A DNA stretch of 34,474 nucleotides, from assembly GCA_902627045.1 (NCBI GenBank), contig CACOHP010000008.1, forward strand, positions 1 to 34,474. Direction: 5' to 3'. Shown here in pieces: positions 8,967 through 17,718 of this stretch. The position numbers were made by a program, and so were the translations under genes. Under the pieces are notes generated by a model. The model was given only the letters and a program-made list of their open reading frames with translations. It had not been told where the DNA came from and made no database searches. The stretch comes from an uncultured Pelagibacteraceae bacterium. Lineage in GTDB: Bacteria > Pseudomonadota > Alphaproteobacteria > Pelagibacterales > Pelagibacteraceae. Every line of letters starts with the position of its first letter. Position 1 is the stretch's first letter.

Positions 8967-10037
8967 ATGAATGTATGTATTTTAGGCAATGGATTGACGA
9001 GCTTAGCACTTGCTAAAACTTTAGTTAATAAAGGCGTAAATGTTGATATTTTTTCTAACAAGAAGCAAGTTAAAACCAATCATGATCGTACAATAGGAAT
9101 TTCAAAAATTAACTTAGAATTTTTTAATAAAGAAATTTTAAACATTGATAAATTATCATGGAATATTAATAAAATTGAAATTTATAGTGAAAATTTGAAT
9201 AATGAAAGAATATTAAATTTCCAAAATAATAATCAAAAACTTTTTTCTGTAATAAGAAATTATGAATTAATTGAAAATTTAACAAAAAAGTTAAAAAAAG
9301 AAAAATTATGTAAATTTAAAAAGAATTTGAACAATAAAAATATAACAAAACAAGGATATGATTTAATCATAAATTGCGAATATTCAAATTTCATAACAAA
9401 AAAATTTTTTTCCAAAAAAATTGAAAAAAATTATAATGATTATGCTTACACAACAATTATTAAACACTCAAAAACTAATAATAACAAAGCAATACAAATT
9501 TTTACATCAAGAGGTCCATTAGCTTTTTTACCAATTTCTAAATTTGAGACATCAGTAGTTTATTCTGTAAAAGGAAATCAAAAAATTGATTTTATTAATT
9601 TAGTTAGATTTTATAATAAATTCTATAACATTTTGCATATTAATAATTTTTCTAAATTTGAACTGCAAATGTCTAATCTAAGAAATTATTATTATGATAA
9701 TATTTTAGCTTTTGGAGATTTGTTACATAGAATCCATCCACTAGCTGGACAAGGTTTTAATATGACCATAAGAGATATAAAAATTTTGTCTGAAATTATC
9801 CAGAAAAAATTAAATTTAGGTCTTCCTCTAGATGTATCGGTTAATGATGAATTTGAAAAGAAATCAAGACATATTAATTACATTTTTTCAAATGGTATAG
9901 ATTTCATATATGAATTCTTTAATTTTGAGAGAAAAACAAAAAGTAAAATATTTAGTAAAACAGCGAAATTTTTGGGAAAAAATTTTAATTTGAATAAAAA
10001 ATTTATTGAAATTGCCGATAATGGGTTTTTATTATAA
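8967..10037 (+). CDS. UbiH/UbiF-type FAD-dependent hydroxylase
   Basis: Flavin monooxygenase of the ubiquinone-biosynthesis hydroxylase family. The N-terminus MNVCILGNGLTSLALAKTL is the dinucleotide fold, with Ser in place of the third Gly of GxGxxG. HDRTIGISK matches the substrate/FAD arginine motif, and FGDLLHRIHPLAGQGFNMTIRD is the conserved GD motif for the FAD ribityl chain. I chose the ATG at 8967 (356 residues) over an in-frame TTG at 8943, because the Rossmann strand begins right after it. The middle is unusually Asn/Lys/Ile-rich. Which ring position it hydroxylates cannot be settled here. Confidence 0.85.
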   Translation: MNVCILGNGLTSLALAKTLVNKGVNVDIFSNKKQVKTNHDRTIGISKINLEFFNKEILNIDKLSWNINKIEIYSENLNNERILNFQNNNQKLFSVIRNYELIENLTKKLKKEKLCKFKKNLNNKNITKQGYDLIINCEYSNFITKKFFSKKIEKNYNDYAYTTIIKHSKTNNNKAIQIFTSRGPLAFLPISKFETSVVYSVKGNQKIDFINLVRFYNKFYNILHINNFSKFELQMSNLRNYYYDNILAFGDLLHRIHPLAGQGFNMTIRDIKILSEIIQKKLNLGLPLDVSVNDEFEKKSRHINYIFSNGIDFIYEFFNFERKTKSKIFSKTAKFLGKNFNLNKKFIEIADNGFLL

Positions 10038-10106
10038 TTTAAATTTATTAAATCAAAATCTAAGTTTAATAAAATCAAAATTTATAACTCTTAATAAGGA
10101 TAAATT

Positions 10107-10754
10107 TTATTGTATCGTTGTATTATTAAATTGATCAAAAGTGTATGTTGTCAAAATATCTGCTATTTTAGATTTCCTAGAATCTAAATTTTTCGTCTCT
10201 AATAAAACCTGCTTTTCCTCTAAAGTGAATGGTGATGCCATGGCTAACGCATTTATAGTCTCATTTAAACTTTGATTTTCTAAGGCCTTCCAATTTATTA
10301 TGAAACCTCTTTTTTCAAAAAGATTTTTTAAATCTTTGAAAATTAATTCTAAATCTGAAAATTTTAAATTTTCTTTTTTGTCAGTTAAATCGTCATAAAA
10401 TTTATCAAAACTAACCTCGCATTCACGATATTTTTTCTTTGATATGACCTCACTTACTATTTTAAATCTAATCAAACCTTTAAGTTCTATTATATATCTA
10501 CCATCATCAGTTTTTTGTGAATTTATTATTTTACCCATACAACCAATCTTATACAATTCAGGCGTATCAAAATTATCATTTTTTTGAATTTTTGGTTGGA
10601 TCATTCCAATCAGTTTATTAGATTCCATGCAATCATTAATCATATCTATATATCTTGGTTCAAAAATATTGAGTGGTACGGTAGTTTTAGGGAAAACTAT
10701 GAAATTACTTAAAGGGAAAACAGCAATTTTTTTTGGTAAATCTTCTTTTTTCAT
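10107..10754 (-). CDS. LON substrate-binding domain protein
   Basis: 215 residues matching only the N-terminal domain of Lon protease, with no ATPase or peptidase part. The start is typical: KKIAVFPLSNFIVFPKTTVPLNIFEPRYIDM, followed by IGMIQPK, GCMGKIINSQKTDDGRYIIELKG and RFKI. The C-terminal ~70 residues are helical. Stand-alone LON-domain proteins are widespread in alphaproteobacteria; their precise role is unclear, perhaps substrate or partner binding. It converges with the UbiH-type gene across 69 AT-rich bases and is divergent from tRNA-Gly. Confidence 0.88.
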   Translation of the reverse strand: MKKEDLPKKIAVFPLSNFIVFPKTTVPLNIFEPRYIDMINDCMESNKLIGMIQPKIQKNDNFDTPELYKIGCMGKIINSQKTDDGRYIIELKGLIRFKIVSEVISKKKYRECEVSFDKFYDDLTDKKENLKFSDLELIFKDLKNLFEKRGFIINWKALENQSLNETINALAMASPFTLEEKQVLLETKNLDSRKSKIADILTTYTFDQFNNTTIQ

Positions 10755-10784
10755 AATTTTTATTTATAACATACTTAATATTGC

Positions 10785-10813
10785 TTGAATAAAAAAATAC
10801 AGCTTAATATACT
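10785..10813 (+). promoter_or_regulatory. Promoter of tRNA-Gly
   Basis: TTGAAT (10785-10790), a 17-base spacer and TATACT (10808-10813, 5 of 6 to TATAAT) lie 9 bases before the first base of the tRNA. The position and spacing fit a sigma70-type promoter starting transcription almost at the mature 5' end. Confidence 0.55.
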
Positions 10814-10822
10814 GTCTCATGT

Positions 10823-10897
10823 GCGGGCATAGCTCAGTGGTAGAGCGTCTCGTTGCCAACGAGAAGGTCGAGGGTTCGACCCCCTTTGCCCGCTCCA
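10823..10897 (+). tRNA. tRNA-Gly (anticodon GCC)
   Basis: A full cloverleaf can be drawn. The acceptor GCGGGCA pairs with TGCCCGC, the D stem is GCTC/GAGC with loop AGTGGTA, and the anticodon stem TCTCG/CGAGA has the loop TTGCCAA (anticodon GCC). The T stem is GAGGG/CCCTT with TTCGACC loop, closed by one G-T pair. The discriminator is T and CCA is encoded (10895-10897). Length 75. The pterin dehydratase gene begins 12 bases downstream and may share its transcript. Confidence 0.97.
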
Positions 10898-10909
10898 TAA
10901 ATTGATTTA

Positions 10910-11251
10910 ATGATGGATGATTTAGCAAAAAAAAAATGTATTCCTTGTGAAGGAAATATACCTCCATTTAATGTTGAGGAAATTCATAAATATTTGAAAC
11001 AAGTAGACGGATGGAAAGTTATTGAAGACAAAATTGATGGATTTCATTTGATAAAAAATTTTAAATTCGACAATTTTTTACAAAGTCAAGAATTTGTAAA
11101 TAGTGTCGCTCGGATTGCAGAAGAAGAGGGTCACCATCCTGATTTATGGTTTGGCTGGGGTTATGCAAGGATAAAAATATTTACCCATGCCATTAAGGGT
11201 TTAGCAGAAAGTGATTTTATTTTAGCAGCAAAGATAGATAAAATCAGCTAA
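10910..11251 (+). CDS. Pterin-4a-carbinolamine dehydratase
   Basis: Recycles the 4a-hydroxytetrahydropterin formed by aromatic amino-acid hydroxylases. Family marks are GWKVIEDK...FHLIKNFKF, the FVNSVARIAEEEGHHPDLWF active-site stretch with the paired His, and the strand ARIKIFTHAIKGLAESDF. 113 residues, slightly longer than the core family because of an N-terminal KKKCIPCEGNIPPF segment with a Cys-x-x-Cys, common in bacterial members. Two adjacent ATG codons (10910 and 10913) are possible starts. No phenylalanine hydroxylase gene is visible in the window, so its partner is unknown. Confidence 0.92.
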   Translation: MMDDLAKKKCIPCEGNIPPFNVEEIHKYLKQVDGWKVIEDKIDGFHLIKNFKFDNFLQSQEFVNSVARIAEEEGHHPDLWFGWGYARIKIFTHAIKGLAESDFILAAKIDKIS

Positions 11252-12793
11252 TTAATGGTTAAAGTGTCTTGTTTTAGAAAATACTAAAATAGTATTTGTT
11301 AGATTAGCAAATTTAATAATTTCCTTGTCATTTTTTGATCCTGATGGTTGAATAACTGCAGTAACTCCAGATTGTATTAATTTTTCTATACCATCGACAA
11401 ATGGAAAAAAAGCATCTGATGCTGCTAATAATTCACTATTTTTTTTTAATTTTTGAAATTTTTTCATTTTATTAATTGCAATTTGACAACTATCTAATCT
11501 ACTTGGTTGTCCAGATCCTATTCCAACAGTTTTGTAATTATCAGTAATTACTATCGCATTTGATTTGACATTTCGACAAACGTTAAATGCAAAAATAAGT
11601 TTATTGAAAGTTTTACTATTTGGTTTTCGTTTAGATACAACTATAAAATCTTTTTTTGAAAAATACTTATTATCTGCATCCTGTGTAAGAATTGAATTAT
11701 ATTTGCTTATAAAATTAAATTTGTTTTCATCTTTAAAATTTGAAGTATCAATTATTCTTAAATTTTTTTTCTTTTTTAAAAGGTTTGTAGATTTTCTGTC
11801 AAAACCTTTAGCCATTATTATTTCAAAATACGTTTTATTGATTTCTTTGGCTAAATTAATGTTTATCCTAAAATTACATGAAACAATTCCTCCAAAAGCA
11901 CTTATCGGATCACTCTCAAATGCCTCTATGAAAGATTTTACTTTATTTGGATTAATTGAAACGCCACAAGGATTAGCATGTTTTATTATAGCTACTCCTT
12001 TATTTTTTGGTAAAAACTGCATAGTACTTAATGCAGAATAAAGATCATTATAATTATTATAACTTAAATCTTTACCACTAAGCTGAATAACATCTTGACA
12101 GTTATTTTTTGAATAAATCGCTGCTTTTTGATGTGGATTTTCACCATACCTCGTTTGCCTAATTAATTTACCAGAAAATATGTTTTTTTGTGGAAAAAAA
12201 TTATTGGATTTTTCATTAAAATATTTGAAAATTTTTGATTCATAATAAGCAGTTTCCATGAATGCTTCTTCAGCCAATTTTTCCCTAAAATCCAAACTTG
12301 TAGATCCTTTGTAAGTTTTCATCTCCTTTATGAACCGTTCATATTGATTTGGATTACAAATAACAACTACGTCATTATAATTTTTTGCTGCTGCTCGCAC
12401 CATAGTAGGGCCACCAATATCTATATTTTCTATTATTTTGTGGTGACTCATTTTCTTTGATAAAATATCTTCAAAAGGATAAAAGTTTACGATTACCAGA
12501 TCTATATTTTCATAACTGTTTTTTTTTATTTCCTTATAATGCTTTTTATTTTGTCTTTTATTTAAAATACCTCCATAAATTTTTGGGTGAAGTGTTTTTA
12601 CTCTTCCATTTAAAATTTCAGGGGTATTTGTAAACTTCGAAATTTTAGTACATTCAAATCCAAATTCTCTAATTTTTCTATGTGTACCACCAGAACTTAT
12701 GATCTCAATTTTATATTTTGAGAGGGTATTCAAAAGAGATTTTAAATTATCTTTATTAGAAACTGAGATTAACGCTTTTTTTATTTTACCCAT
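11252..12793 (-). CDS. purH: Bifunctional AICAR transformylase / IMP cyclohydrolase PurH
   Basis: Last two steps of IMP synthesis. The N-terminal cyclohydrolase domain shows ALISVSNKDNL, ISSGGTHRKIREFG and GRVKTLHPKIYGGIL. The transformylase domain shows RYGENPHQKAA, AIIKHANPCGV with the catalytic Lys-His, SDPISAFGGIVS, AIVITDN, GSGQPSR and AASDAFFPF, and ends in TRHFNH like the family. 513 residues, a little short of the usual ~525, with Lys/Asn-rich insert regions. It overlaps the heparinase-like stop by one base. AICAR also arises from HisF, encoded upstream in this window. Confidence 0.97.
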   Translation of the reverse strand: MGKIKKALISVSNKDNLKSLLNTLSKYKIEIISSGGTHRKIREFGFECTKISKFTNTPEILNGRVKTLHPKIYGGILNKRQNKKHYKEIKKNSYENIDLVIVNFYPFEDILSKKMSHHKIIENIDIGGPTMVRAAAKNYNDVVVICNPNQYERFIKEMKTYKGSTSLDFREKLAEEAFMETAYYESKIFKYFNEKSNNFFPQKNIFSGKLIRQTRYGENPHQKAAIYSKNNCQDVIQLSGKDLSYNNYNDLYSALSTMQFLPKNKGVAIIKHANPCGVSINPNKVKSFIEAFESDPISAFGGIVSCNFRININLAKEINKTYFEIIMAKGFDRKSTNLLKKKKNLRIIDTSNFKDENKFNFISKYNSILTQDADNKYFSKKDFIVVSKRKPNSKTFNKLIFAFNVCRNVKSNAIVITDNYKTVGIGSGQPSRLDSCQIAINKMKKFQKLKKNSELLAASDAFFPFVDGIEKLIQSGVTAVIQPSGSKNDKEIIKFANLTNTILVFSKTRHFNH

Positions 12794-14376
12794 TATATCT
12801 TATCTAATTCCCATTCAATATTTGTATTTTTTTCATTCGCAATTCCAGAGATAAATATATTTTGATTTTCAATGTAAGTATTTTTATTACCGAAATATAA
12901 ACCATTATCAATATCAATATTTTGATTATTACAAGTAAATCTCCAACCCTCATCATCCATCTCGATTAGAATTGATTTTTGGTCTTGAGTTTTCATTATT
13001 TTAGCACGTGGATTTAAGTGAAATCGTATATCAAACTTAATATTAGAAATTATTTTTTTGGAATTAAGCCTTTCAATTCCAGTTAGTTTACAAATTTTTG
13101 GAAAAAATCTAATTTCTCGCTCATAAATTAAATTATATTTTTTTAAATATCCATCATGTGAAGCTATTACTTTCCACTCATCTTTTTCAAAGCTAATATT
13201 TTTTTTTTCAATTTTTAAACCATCTTTAATCTCAAATTTAGAGTGTGAATTTTTAATAAACTTACAAGATGAATTGTCATTAACAACTAAAACGTTGTGT
13301 AATGCCGAAGACCTTGACACTTCTTTGAATTTATAATTTCCTTCATCATAATAGCCTGAATTAGTAAATATTTTTTTTCCATTTGAAACAAATTCAAATG
13401 ATAGGGCACCAGCTTGGTACTCTTCTGAAAATTTCTTGTTTGGTGATGAACCAACATCCATTATTAAATTTATTTTTTTATCTTTTAAACTCACATAATT
13501 TGAAAATTCATGATCGTTATACTTAAATGAATAACCAAGTCTTTTTAAATAAATATCGAATTCTTGATTGTTAGAATTGTTATTTCCATTAAACAAAGGG
13601 TCAAATTTTAAATTTTCCCAAAAAAAAGCATAAGATTTTCCTAAATTAAAAATACTTTCATCAATAAAGTTAGGTATTTCTGATTGAGATTCCTTAAACC
13701 ACTCCCTTATAAGTATTAAATACTTAAGAAAAAAAATAGATGATCTGATGTTTCTTGATTTAGGAAAACCATCATTATTAATGGCATGTCTGATAATTTT
13801 TTTAAGGTTTTCTAAACCTTTTGTTGTTAGATTTTTTTCATTTTTGTAAGATAACCCTACAAGAATAATTGCTGCAGTACCTCTAATTTTATCGTTTAGT
13901 TTTTTTTCTTTATCTATTTGGTTTATTAAATGTAACGTTTGTTTATGTATAATTAAATTAAAATCTTTTTGATACTCATCTCCTCCGTCATCATAAGTAA
14001 GAACCGAATTAGATAACCAGGATATAATTCTTTTTGATGTTATTTCAAAATTCCAATTTTTAGAATTATATTTATAATTTTTTTCTATCCAATTTTTGAT
14101 TATTGTCTGAACAGATTTATTCGATGACTTTAAATCAAGACTGAAAAGCCAATAAAAATTATTTAATTTATGTAATTGTTTTTGATTTAATTTCTCATTT
14201 ACCCAGAATTTATCATATAAAAAATTATTAATATTAAATTTTTTTGCCCTAATTTTTACAATAGATGATAGCAAAAAAGAGCTTGGTTTGTATTTTAATT
14301 CGTAAATTACTTTAGGTGATATTTTTTTATCGTAAAATATAGAATTAAGATAAATCTGTTTTATGATATCAAACAT
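12793..14376 (-). CDS. Heparinase II/III-like protein
   Basis: 527 residues with no signal peptide. The N-terminal ~270 residues are helical and Trp-rich (NWNFEITSKRIISWLSN) and resemble the alpha/alpha toroid of polysaccharide lyases. The C-terminal half has the heparinase II/III beta motif: AGALSFEFVSNGKKIFTNSG, then RSSALHNVLVVND, with the conserved Ser-x-x-His-Asn. In many alphaproteobacteria a gene of this family sits directly before purH, as here. It is probably cytoplasmic, and a role in breaking down imported or cell-derived polysaccharide is only an inference. It follows rpe by 29 bases. Confidence 0.85.
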   Translation of the reverse strand: MFDIIKQIYLNSIFYDKKISPKVIYELKYKPSSFLLSSIVKIRAKKFNINNFLYDKFWVNEKLNQKQLHKLNNFYWLFSLDLKSSNKSVQTIIKNWIEKNYKYNSKNWNFEITSKRIISWLSNSVLTYDDGGDEYQKDFNLIIHKQTLHLINQIDKEKKLNDKIRGTAAIILVGLSYKNEKNLTTKGLENLKKIIRHAINNDGFPKSRNIRSSIFFLKYLILIREWFKESQSEIPNFIDESIFNLGKSYAFFWENLKFDPLFNGNNNSNNQEFDIYLKRLGYSFKYNDHEFSNYVSLKDKKINLIMDVGSSPNKKFSEEYQAGALSFEFVSNGKKIFTNSGYYDEGNYKFKEVSRSSALHNVLVVNDNSSCKFIKNSHSKFEIKDGLKIEKKNISFEKDEWKVIASHDGYLKKYNLIYEREIRFFPKICKLTGIERLNSKKIISNIKFDIRFHLNPRAKIMKTQDQKSILIEMDDEGWRFTCNNQNIDIDNGLYFGNKNTYIENQNIFISGIANEKNTNIEWELDKI

Positions 14377-14405
14377 ATCCCAATTAAATTAATTTTGATT
14401 AATAA

Positions 14406-15065
14406 TTAAATCGATCTTAATAAATCAATATTTTTTTTTATATCTCCATTATTACTTTTAAAAATAGTGGTCCCGGAGACTAAAATATCTACCCCCGCCT
14501 CAATTGCCAATTTGTAATTATTTAAATCTATTCCACCGTCTATTTCAATATCAAAATGAAATTTTAAATCTTTTCTAATTTTATCAAGTTTTTTTACTTT
14601 TTCTAAAACCTTAGGCATAAATTTTTGTCCCCCAAAACCTGGATTGACACTCATTATTAAAACTAAATCTATTTGATTCAAAAATTTTTCTATAACCTCA
14701 ACTTCGGTTTCGGGATTTAATGATATTCCTACTTTTTTTTTTAATTCTTTAATTTTATTTATAGAAACTAAAAGATTGTCAGTTGCCTCTGGATGTATTG
14801 TTATAATATCAGCTCCGGCGATTGAATAACTCTCAATATATTTGTGAACTGGTGAGATCATTAAATGGACATCAAAAGGTAGTGATGAATTCTTTTTTAG
14901 TGCTTTAATAACAGGAGGCCCTATAGTCAAATTAGGTACGAAGTGACCATCCATAACATCAACGTGGATCATATCTGCTCCAGCTTTTTCTAATTTTTTG
15001 ATTTCGTTGCCTAGTTGACTAAAATCTGCAGATAATATCGAGGGTGAAATTTGTATTTTTTTCAT
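14406..15065 (-). CDS. rpe: Ribulose-phosphate 3-epimerase
   Basis: Interconverts ribulose-5-phosphate and xylulose-5-phosphate. The barrel motifs are complete: ISPSILSADFSQLG, ADMIHVDVMDGHFVPN (metal His and catalytic Asp), FDVHLMI, IMSVNPGFGGQKF and EIDGGI with the second catalytic Asp. 219 residues, normal. It lies between a YggT-like membrane gene and the heparinase-like gene on the same strand with short gaps, so the four genes down to purH may form one transcript. Confidence 0.97.
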   Translation of the reverse strand: MKKIQISPSILSADFSQLGNEIKKLEKAGADMIHVDVMDGHFVPNLTIGPPVIKALKKNSSLPFDVHLMISPVHKYIESYSIAGADIITIHPEATDNLLVSINKIKELKKKVGISLNPETEVEVIEKFLNQIDLVLIMSVNPGFGGQKFMPKVLEKVKKLDKIRKDLKFHFDIEIDGGIDLNNYKLAIEAGVDILVSGTTIFKSNNGDIKKNIDLLRSI

Positions 15066-15092
15066 TGATTACAAATTTACTAGTATCAATTT

Positions 15093-15449
15093 TTAAAATT
15101 TAATTGAATTAAAAAATTGGTAAATTTGCCTCGAAATTTCACTTTCCAATGGAAATGATAACATACCCATTACGGAATAACCTAAAATCCAAGGCATTAA
15201 ATAAAATCTTATCATAAAAAAAAACCATGCAACATAGAGGGGTACTAATGGACCAATTATGAATGTAGGAGTTATTGGTTTAAATAAATATATAAGTGGA
15301 TTTGTAAATTTCACAAAGACTTTCATGAAAAAGAATTGAGAATCCTCTTTTTGGAATATATTCATTGCAACTCTTCCTATCAAAGTCCACATGATTACAC
15401 CTAAAATATAATCAATTATATACACTAAGGGATGAAAATTCGCTGACAT
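15093..15449 (-). CDS. YggT-like small membrane protein
   Basis: 118 residues with three or four hydrophobic segments, roughly 8-28, 55-75, 72-92 and 92-105. The core VFVKFTNPLIYLFKPITPTFIIGPLVP, broken here as KFTNPLIYLFKPITPTF plus IIGPLVP, resembles the YggT pattern of TNP...P followed by a C-terminal hydrophobic pair. A more typical YggT is encoded at 24686-24976. Function is unknown for the family; a membrane role is certain only from the hydrophobicity. It lies upstream of rpe. Confidence 0.65.
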   Translation of the reverse strand: MSANFHPLVYIIDYILGVIMWTLIGRVAMNIFQKEDSQFFFMKVFVKFTNPLIYLFKPITPTFIIGPLVPLYVAWFFFMIRFYLMPWILGYSVMGMLSFPLESEISRQIYQFFNSIKF

Positions 15450-15481
15450 CTAAGTTTTATATTGGAAAATTTTGAAAATTA

Positions 15482-15507
15482 AAAGGGGCGAAATTAATCG
15501 CCCCTTT
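15482..15507 (-). terminator. Rho-independent terminator of the symporter operon
   Basis: A nine-base-pair perfect hairpin: AAAGGGGCG (15482-15490) pairs with CGCCCCTTT (15499-15507) around the loop AAATTAAT. On the minus strand it is followed by TTAATTTTC. It begins 12 bases after the symporter stop codon. It is the one convincing terminator in the window and an unusually GC-rich element for this DNA. Confidence 0.85.
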
Positions 15508-15518
15508 ATAAAGATTAA

Positions 15519-17333
15519 TTAGTGTTGTTTGCCAAGGATCGATTTACCAGAAGGTACTCGAACCTCATCAACCATTTTTTGCGTTGCAGCACTAGGTGCC
15601 GAAGTTATTAAACTTACAACTACCATAGATACTAAGCTTACTGCTGAACCAAAGATACCAAACGTTAATTGTGTAATTCCTAGGAATCCACTTCCACCGT
15701 TTCTTACCCAAACAAGGTAACCAGCACCAGAAATTAGTCCTAAAGCCATACCAGCTATAGCACCTTCCTTATTAGCTCTCTTCCACCATACTCCTAGTAC
15801 AAGTGGGAAGAACAATCCTGACATTGCAAAGTCAAAAGCCCAGATTACTGAACCTAAGATACCTTGAATTTCAAGAGCTGCGATTGTTGCTCCTGCAAAA
15901 CCAATTACTACAAGTAATACCCTTGCAACAACTAGTCGTTTTGCAGTCTCAGCTTTTGGATCGATGATTTTGTAGTAAACATCGTGTGAGATTGCATTCG
16001 CAATTGCTAGAATCAAACCATCAGCAGTAGACATGGCAGCAGCCATACCCCCAGCAGCAACCAGACCTGAGATTACATATGGTAATCCAGCTATTTCTGG
16101 AGTTGCTAACACAACGGCTTTACCACCCATGAAAAACTCATTTAATTCGAGTGTTCCATTTCCGTTAAAGTCGCTAACAAACATCAAGTTTGCTTGGTTC
16201 CAGTTTTGATACCAATCTATCGCTTGAACTTCTGAAATTGATTTACCAATAATACCTGTTGGTAATGAAGGGTCAATCAATGACAGTTTAGAAAGTGTCG
16301 CTAACATTGGAGCAGAAGAATATAGTAGGAAGATAAAAAATAGAGACCAACCTACTGATTTTCTAGCTGCTTTTACACTTGGAGTAGTGAAATATCTCAT
16401 CATCACGTGAGGCAATGAAGCTGTTCCCATCATCATTGCTAGTGCTAATGAAATAAACGCCCATGGCGTTGCATTCACCGCTGAGTGAGCTTTAGTTATA
16501 CCAGCCAAACCTTTTGGCACTTCTTTTAGATTTTCAGCAGAGTTTTTTACAAATCCAAACTGAGCTTCTAATTCAGCAATTCTAGATACCTCATCAGCTA
16601 ACATAAAGTGTGGGAAGAAACCTGCACCCATTTTGTTACTGATCCAGAATACTGGTAATAAGTAAGCTATGATAAGTACAATATATTGTGCAACCTGTGT
16701 CCAAGTTACTCCTCTCATACCACCTAACATTGAACATAGTAAGATACTTACTAATCCAACATAAACAGCGTATTGGAACGGAATATCAAGTGCAACAGAT
16801 GCAATTGTACCTGTAGCGTTAATTTGTGCAGTCACATAAGTAAATGAAGCAACCGTTAAAACGACCACCGCCATAAATCTACTTAAATTACCACCATATC
16901 TAGTACCGATAAAATCTGGAACTGTGTAACAGCCAAATTTTCTTAAGTATGGTGCTAATAAAGATGCAACTAATACATATCCACCAGTCCAACCTACAAG
17001 CAGTGCCATATATCCGTAACCTTTAAAGTAAATACCTCCTGCCATTGCAACAAATGATGCACCAGACATCCAGTCTGCTGCAGTTGCCATTCCGTTGAAT
17101 ACAGTTGGTACTTGTCTTCCAGCTACGTAATACGCATCAGCTTGAGCTGTACGTGATAGATAACCAATTATAGCATAGATGGCTACTGTAAAAGCAACGA
17201 AACAAATTCCAATTGTTTTTGCAGTCACGCCCATCTGCTCGGCAATCGACATAATGATTATGAAAGCTAGGAAACCTCCTGTATAGATTCCATAAACCTT
17301 AGGCAGATTGTCTATAAAATTACCTTTAATCAT
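15519..17333 (-). CDS. Sodium:solute symporter, large subunit (VC_2705-type, acetate permease-like)
   Basis: Member of the sodium:solute symporter family, 604 residues and about 13 hydrophobic segments. Typical stretches are YYVAGRQVPTVFNGMATAAD, WMSGASFVAMAGGIYFKGY, TVPDFIGTRYGG, LGGMRGVTWTQVAQYIVLI and AAAMSTADGLILAIANAI. It is paired with a DUF4212 small subunit, a pairing known for the TIGR03648-type subfamily. A soluble loop contains DFNGNGTLELNE (residues 388-399), a match to the EF-hand calcium loop. AAGGAG at 17341-17346 lies 7 bases before its ATG, and it overlaps the small-subunit stop by one base. Substrate unproven; acetate or another small carboxylate is suggested by the nearby acetyl-CoA synthetase. 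Its codon use is visibly less AT-rich than its neighbours. Confidence 0.88.
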   Translation of the reverse strand: MIKGNFIDNLPKVYGIYTGGFLAFIIIMSIAEQMGVTAKTIGICFVAFTVAIYAIIGYLSRTAQADAYYVAGRQVPTVFNGMATAADWMSGASFVAMAGGIYFKGYGYMALLVGWTGGYVLVASLLAPYLRKFGCYTVPDFIGTRYGGNLSRFMAVVVLTVASFTYVTAQINATGTIASVALDIPFQYAVYVGLVSILLCSMLGGMRGVTWTQVAQYIVLIIAYLLPVFWISNKMGAGFFPHFMLADEVSRIAELEAQFGFVKNSAENLKEVPKGLAGITKAHSAVNATPWAFISLALAMMMGTASLPHVMMRYFTTPSVKAARKSVGWSLFFIFLLYSSAPMLATLSKLSLIDPSLPTGIIGKSISEVQAIDWYQNWNQANLMFVSDFNGNGTLELNEFFMGGKAVVLATPEIAGLPYVISGLVAAGGMAAAMSTADGLILAIANAISHDVYYKIIDPKAETAKRLVVARVLLVVIGFAGATIAALEIQGILGSVIWAFDFAMSGLFFPLVLGVWWKRANKEGAIAGMALGLISGAGYLVWVRNGGSGFLGITQLTFGIFGSAVSLVSMVVVSLITSAPSAATQKMVDEVRVPSGKSILGKQH

Positions 17334-17593
17334 TAGTCTTCTCCTTTTTCGCTGAAGCCGAACTCTTCATCAATTTTTTCTTGTCTATTTGCAAACCAAA
17401 AAATAAGTATTACAAATATTCCAAGAGATCCTTGACAGGTGAACCAATAAGTCAGTGGATAACCAAATGGTCCTGTGACTTCGTTCATTTCTGCTCCGAA
17501 AAGGAAGATGCCAATTGAGAATACAAACCAAATTGCTAACGTCATCATCAGCAAACCCTTGGATTTTTCCCAGTGTTGTTCTTGTTTTGACAT
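17333..17593 (-). CDS. DUF4212 small subunit of the sodium:solute symporter
   Basis: 86 residues with two membrane helices (about 14-34 and 48-66). It contains the family-type TLAIWFVFSIGIFLFG, GPFGYPLTYWFTCQGSLGIFVI and an acidic C-terminus. Proteins of this family are encoded immediately before VC_2705-type symporters and are thought to be their small subunit. Start supported by AGAGAGG a few bases upstream. First gene of the two-gene operon; the 125-base gap to the divergent unknown gene should hold its promoter, which I could not place with confidence. Confidence 0.9.
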   Translation of the reverse strand: MSKQEQHWEKSKGLLMMTLAIWFVFSIGIFLFGAEMNEVTGPFGYPLTYWFTCQGSLGIFVILIFWFANRQEKIDEEFGFSEKGED

Positions 17594-17718
17594 TTATACC
17601 TCTCTCTTTTTAGTTATAACTGCTCAAAACCATAACCATTATCAAAGAGATTTAAAGTGTTAAAATTGTTCAAAATCCGCCTATTTTTGGGATATACATA
17701 ATAAAAATATCAACTTTT

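Noticed and set aside
10038..10106. Imperfect direct repeat around AAATCAAAAT in the UbiH-LON gap
   Set aside because: Two short A/T-rich copies in an AT-rich gap are expected by chance, and no inverted repeat or terminator stem is present.
10764..10967. Minus-strand open frame of 67 codons containing ERAKGVEPSTFSLATRRSTTELCPH
   Set aside because: It runs antisense through tRNA-Gly. This peptide type is a well-known false protein in databases, produced by translating the complement of tRNA-Gly genes.
11565..12041. Plus-strand open frame of 158 codons inside purH
   Set aside because: Antisense to well-conserved PurH transformylase sequence. The product is only a string of hydrophobic residues created by the complement of Lys/Asn-rich coding DNA.
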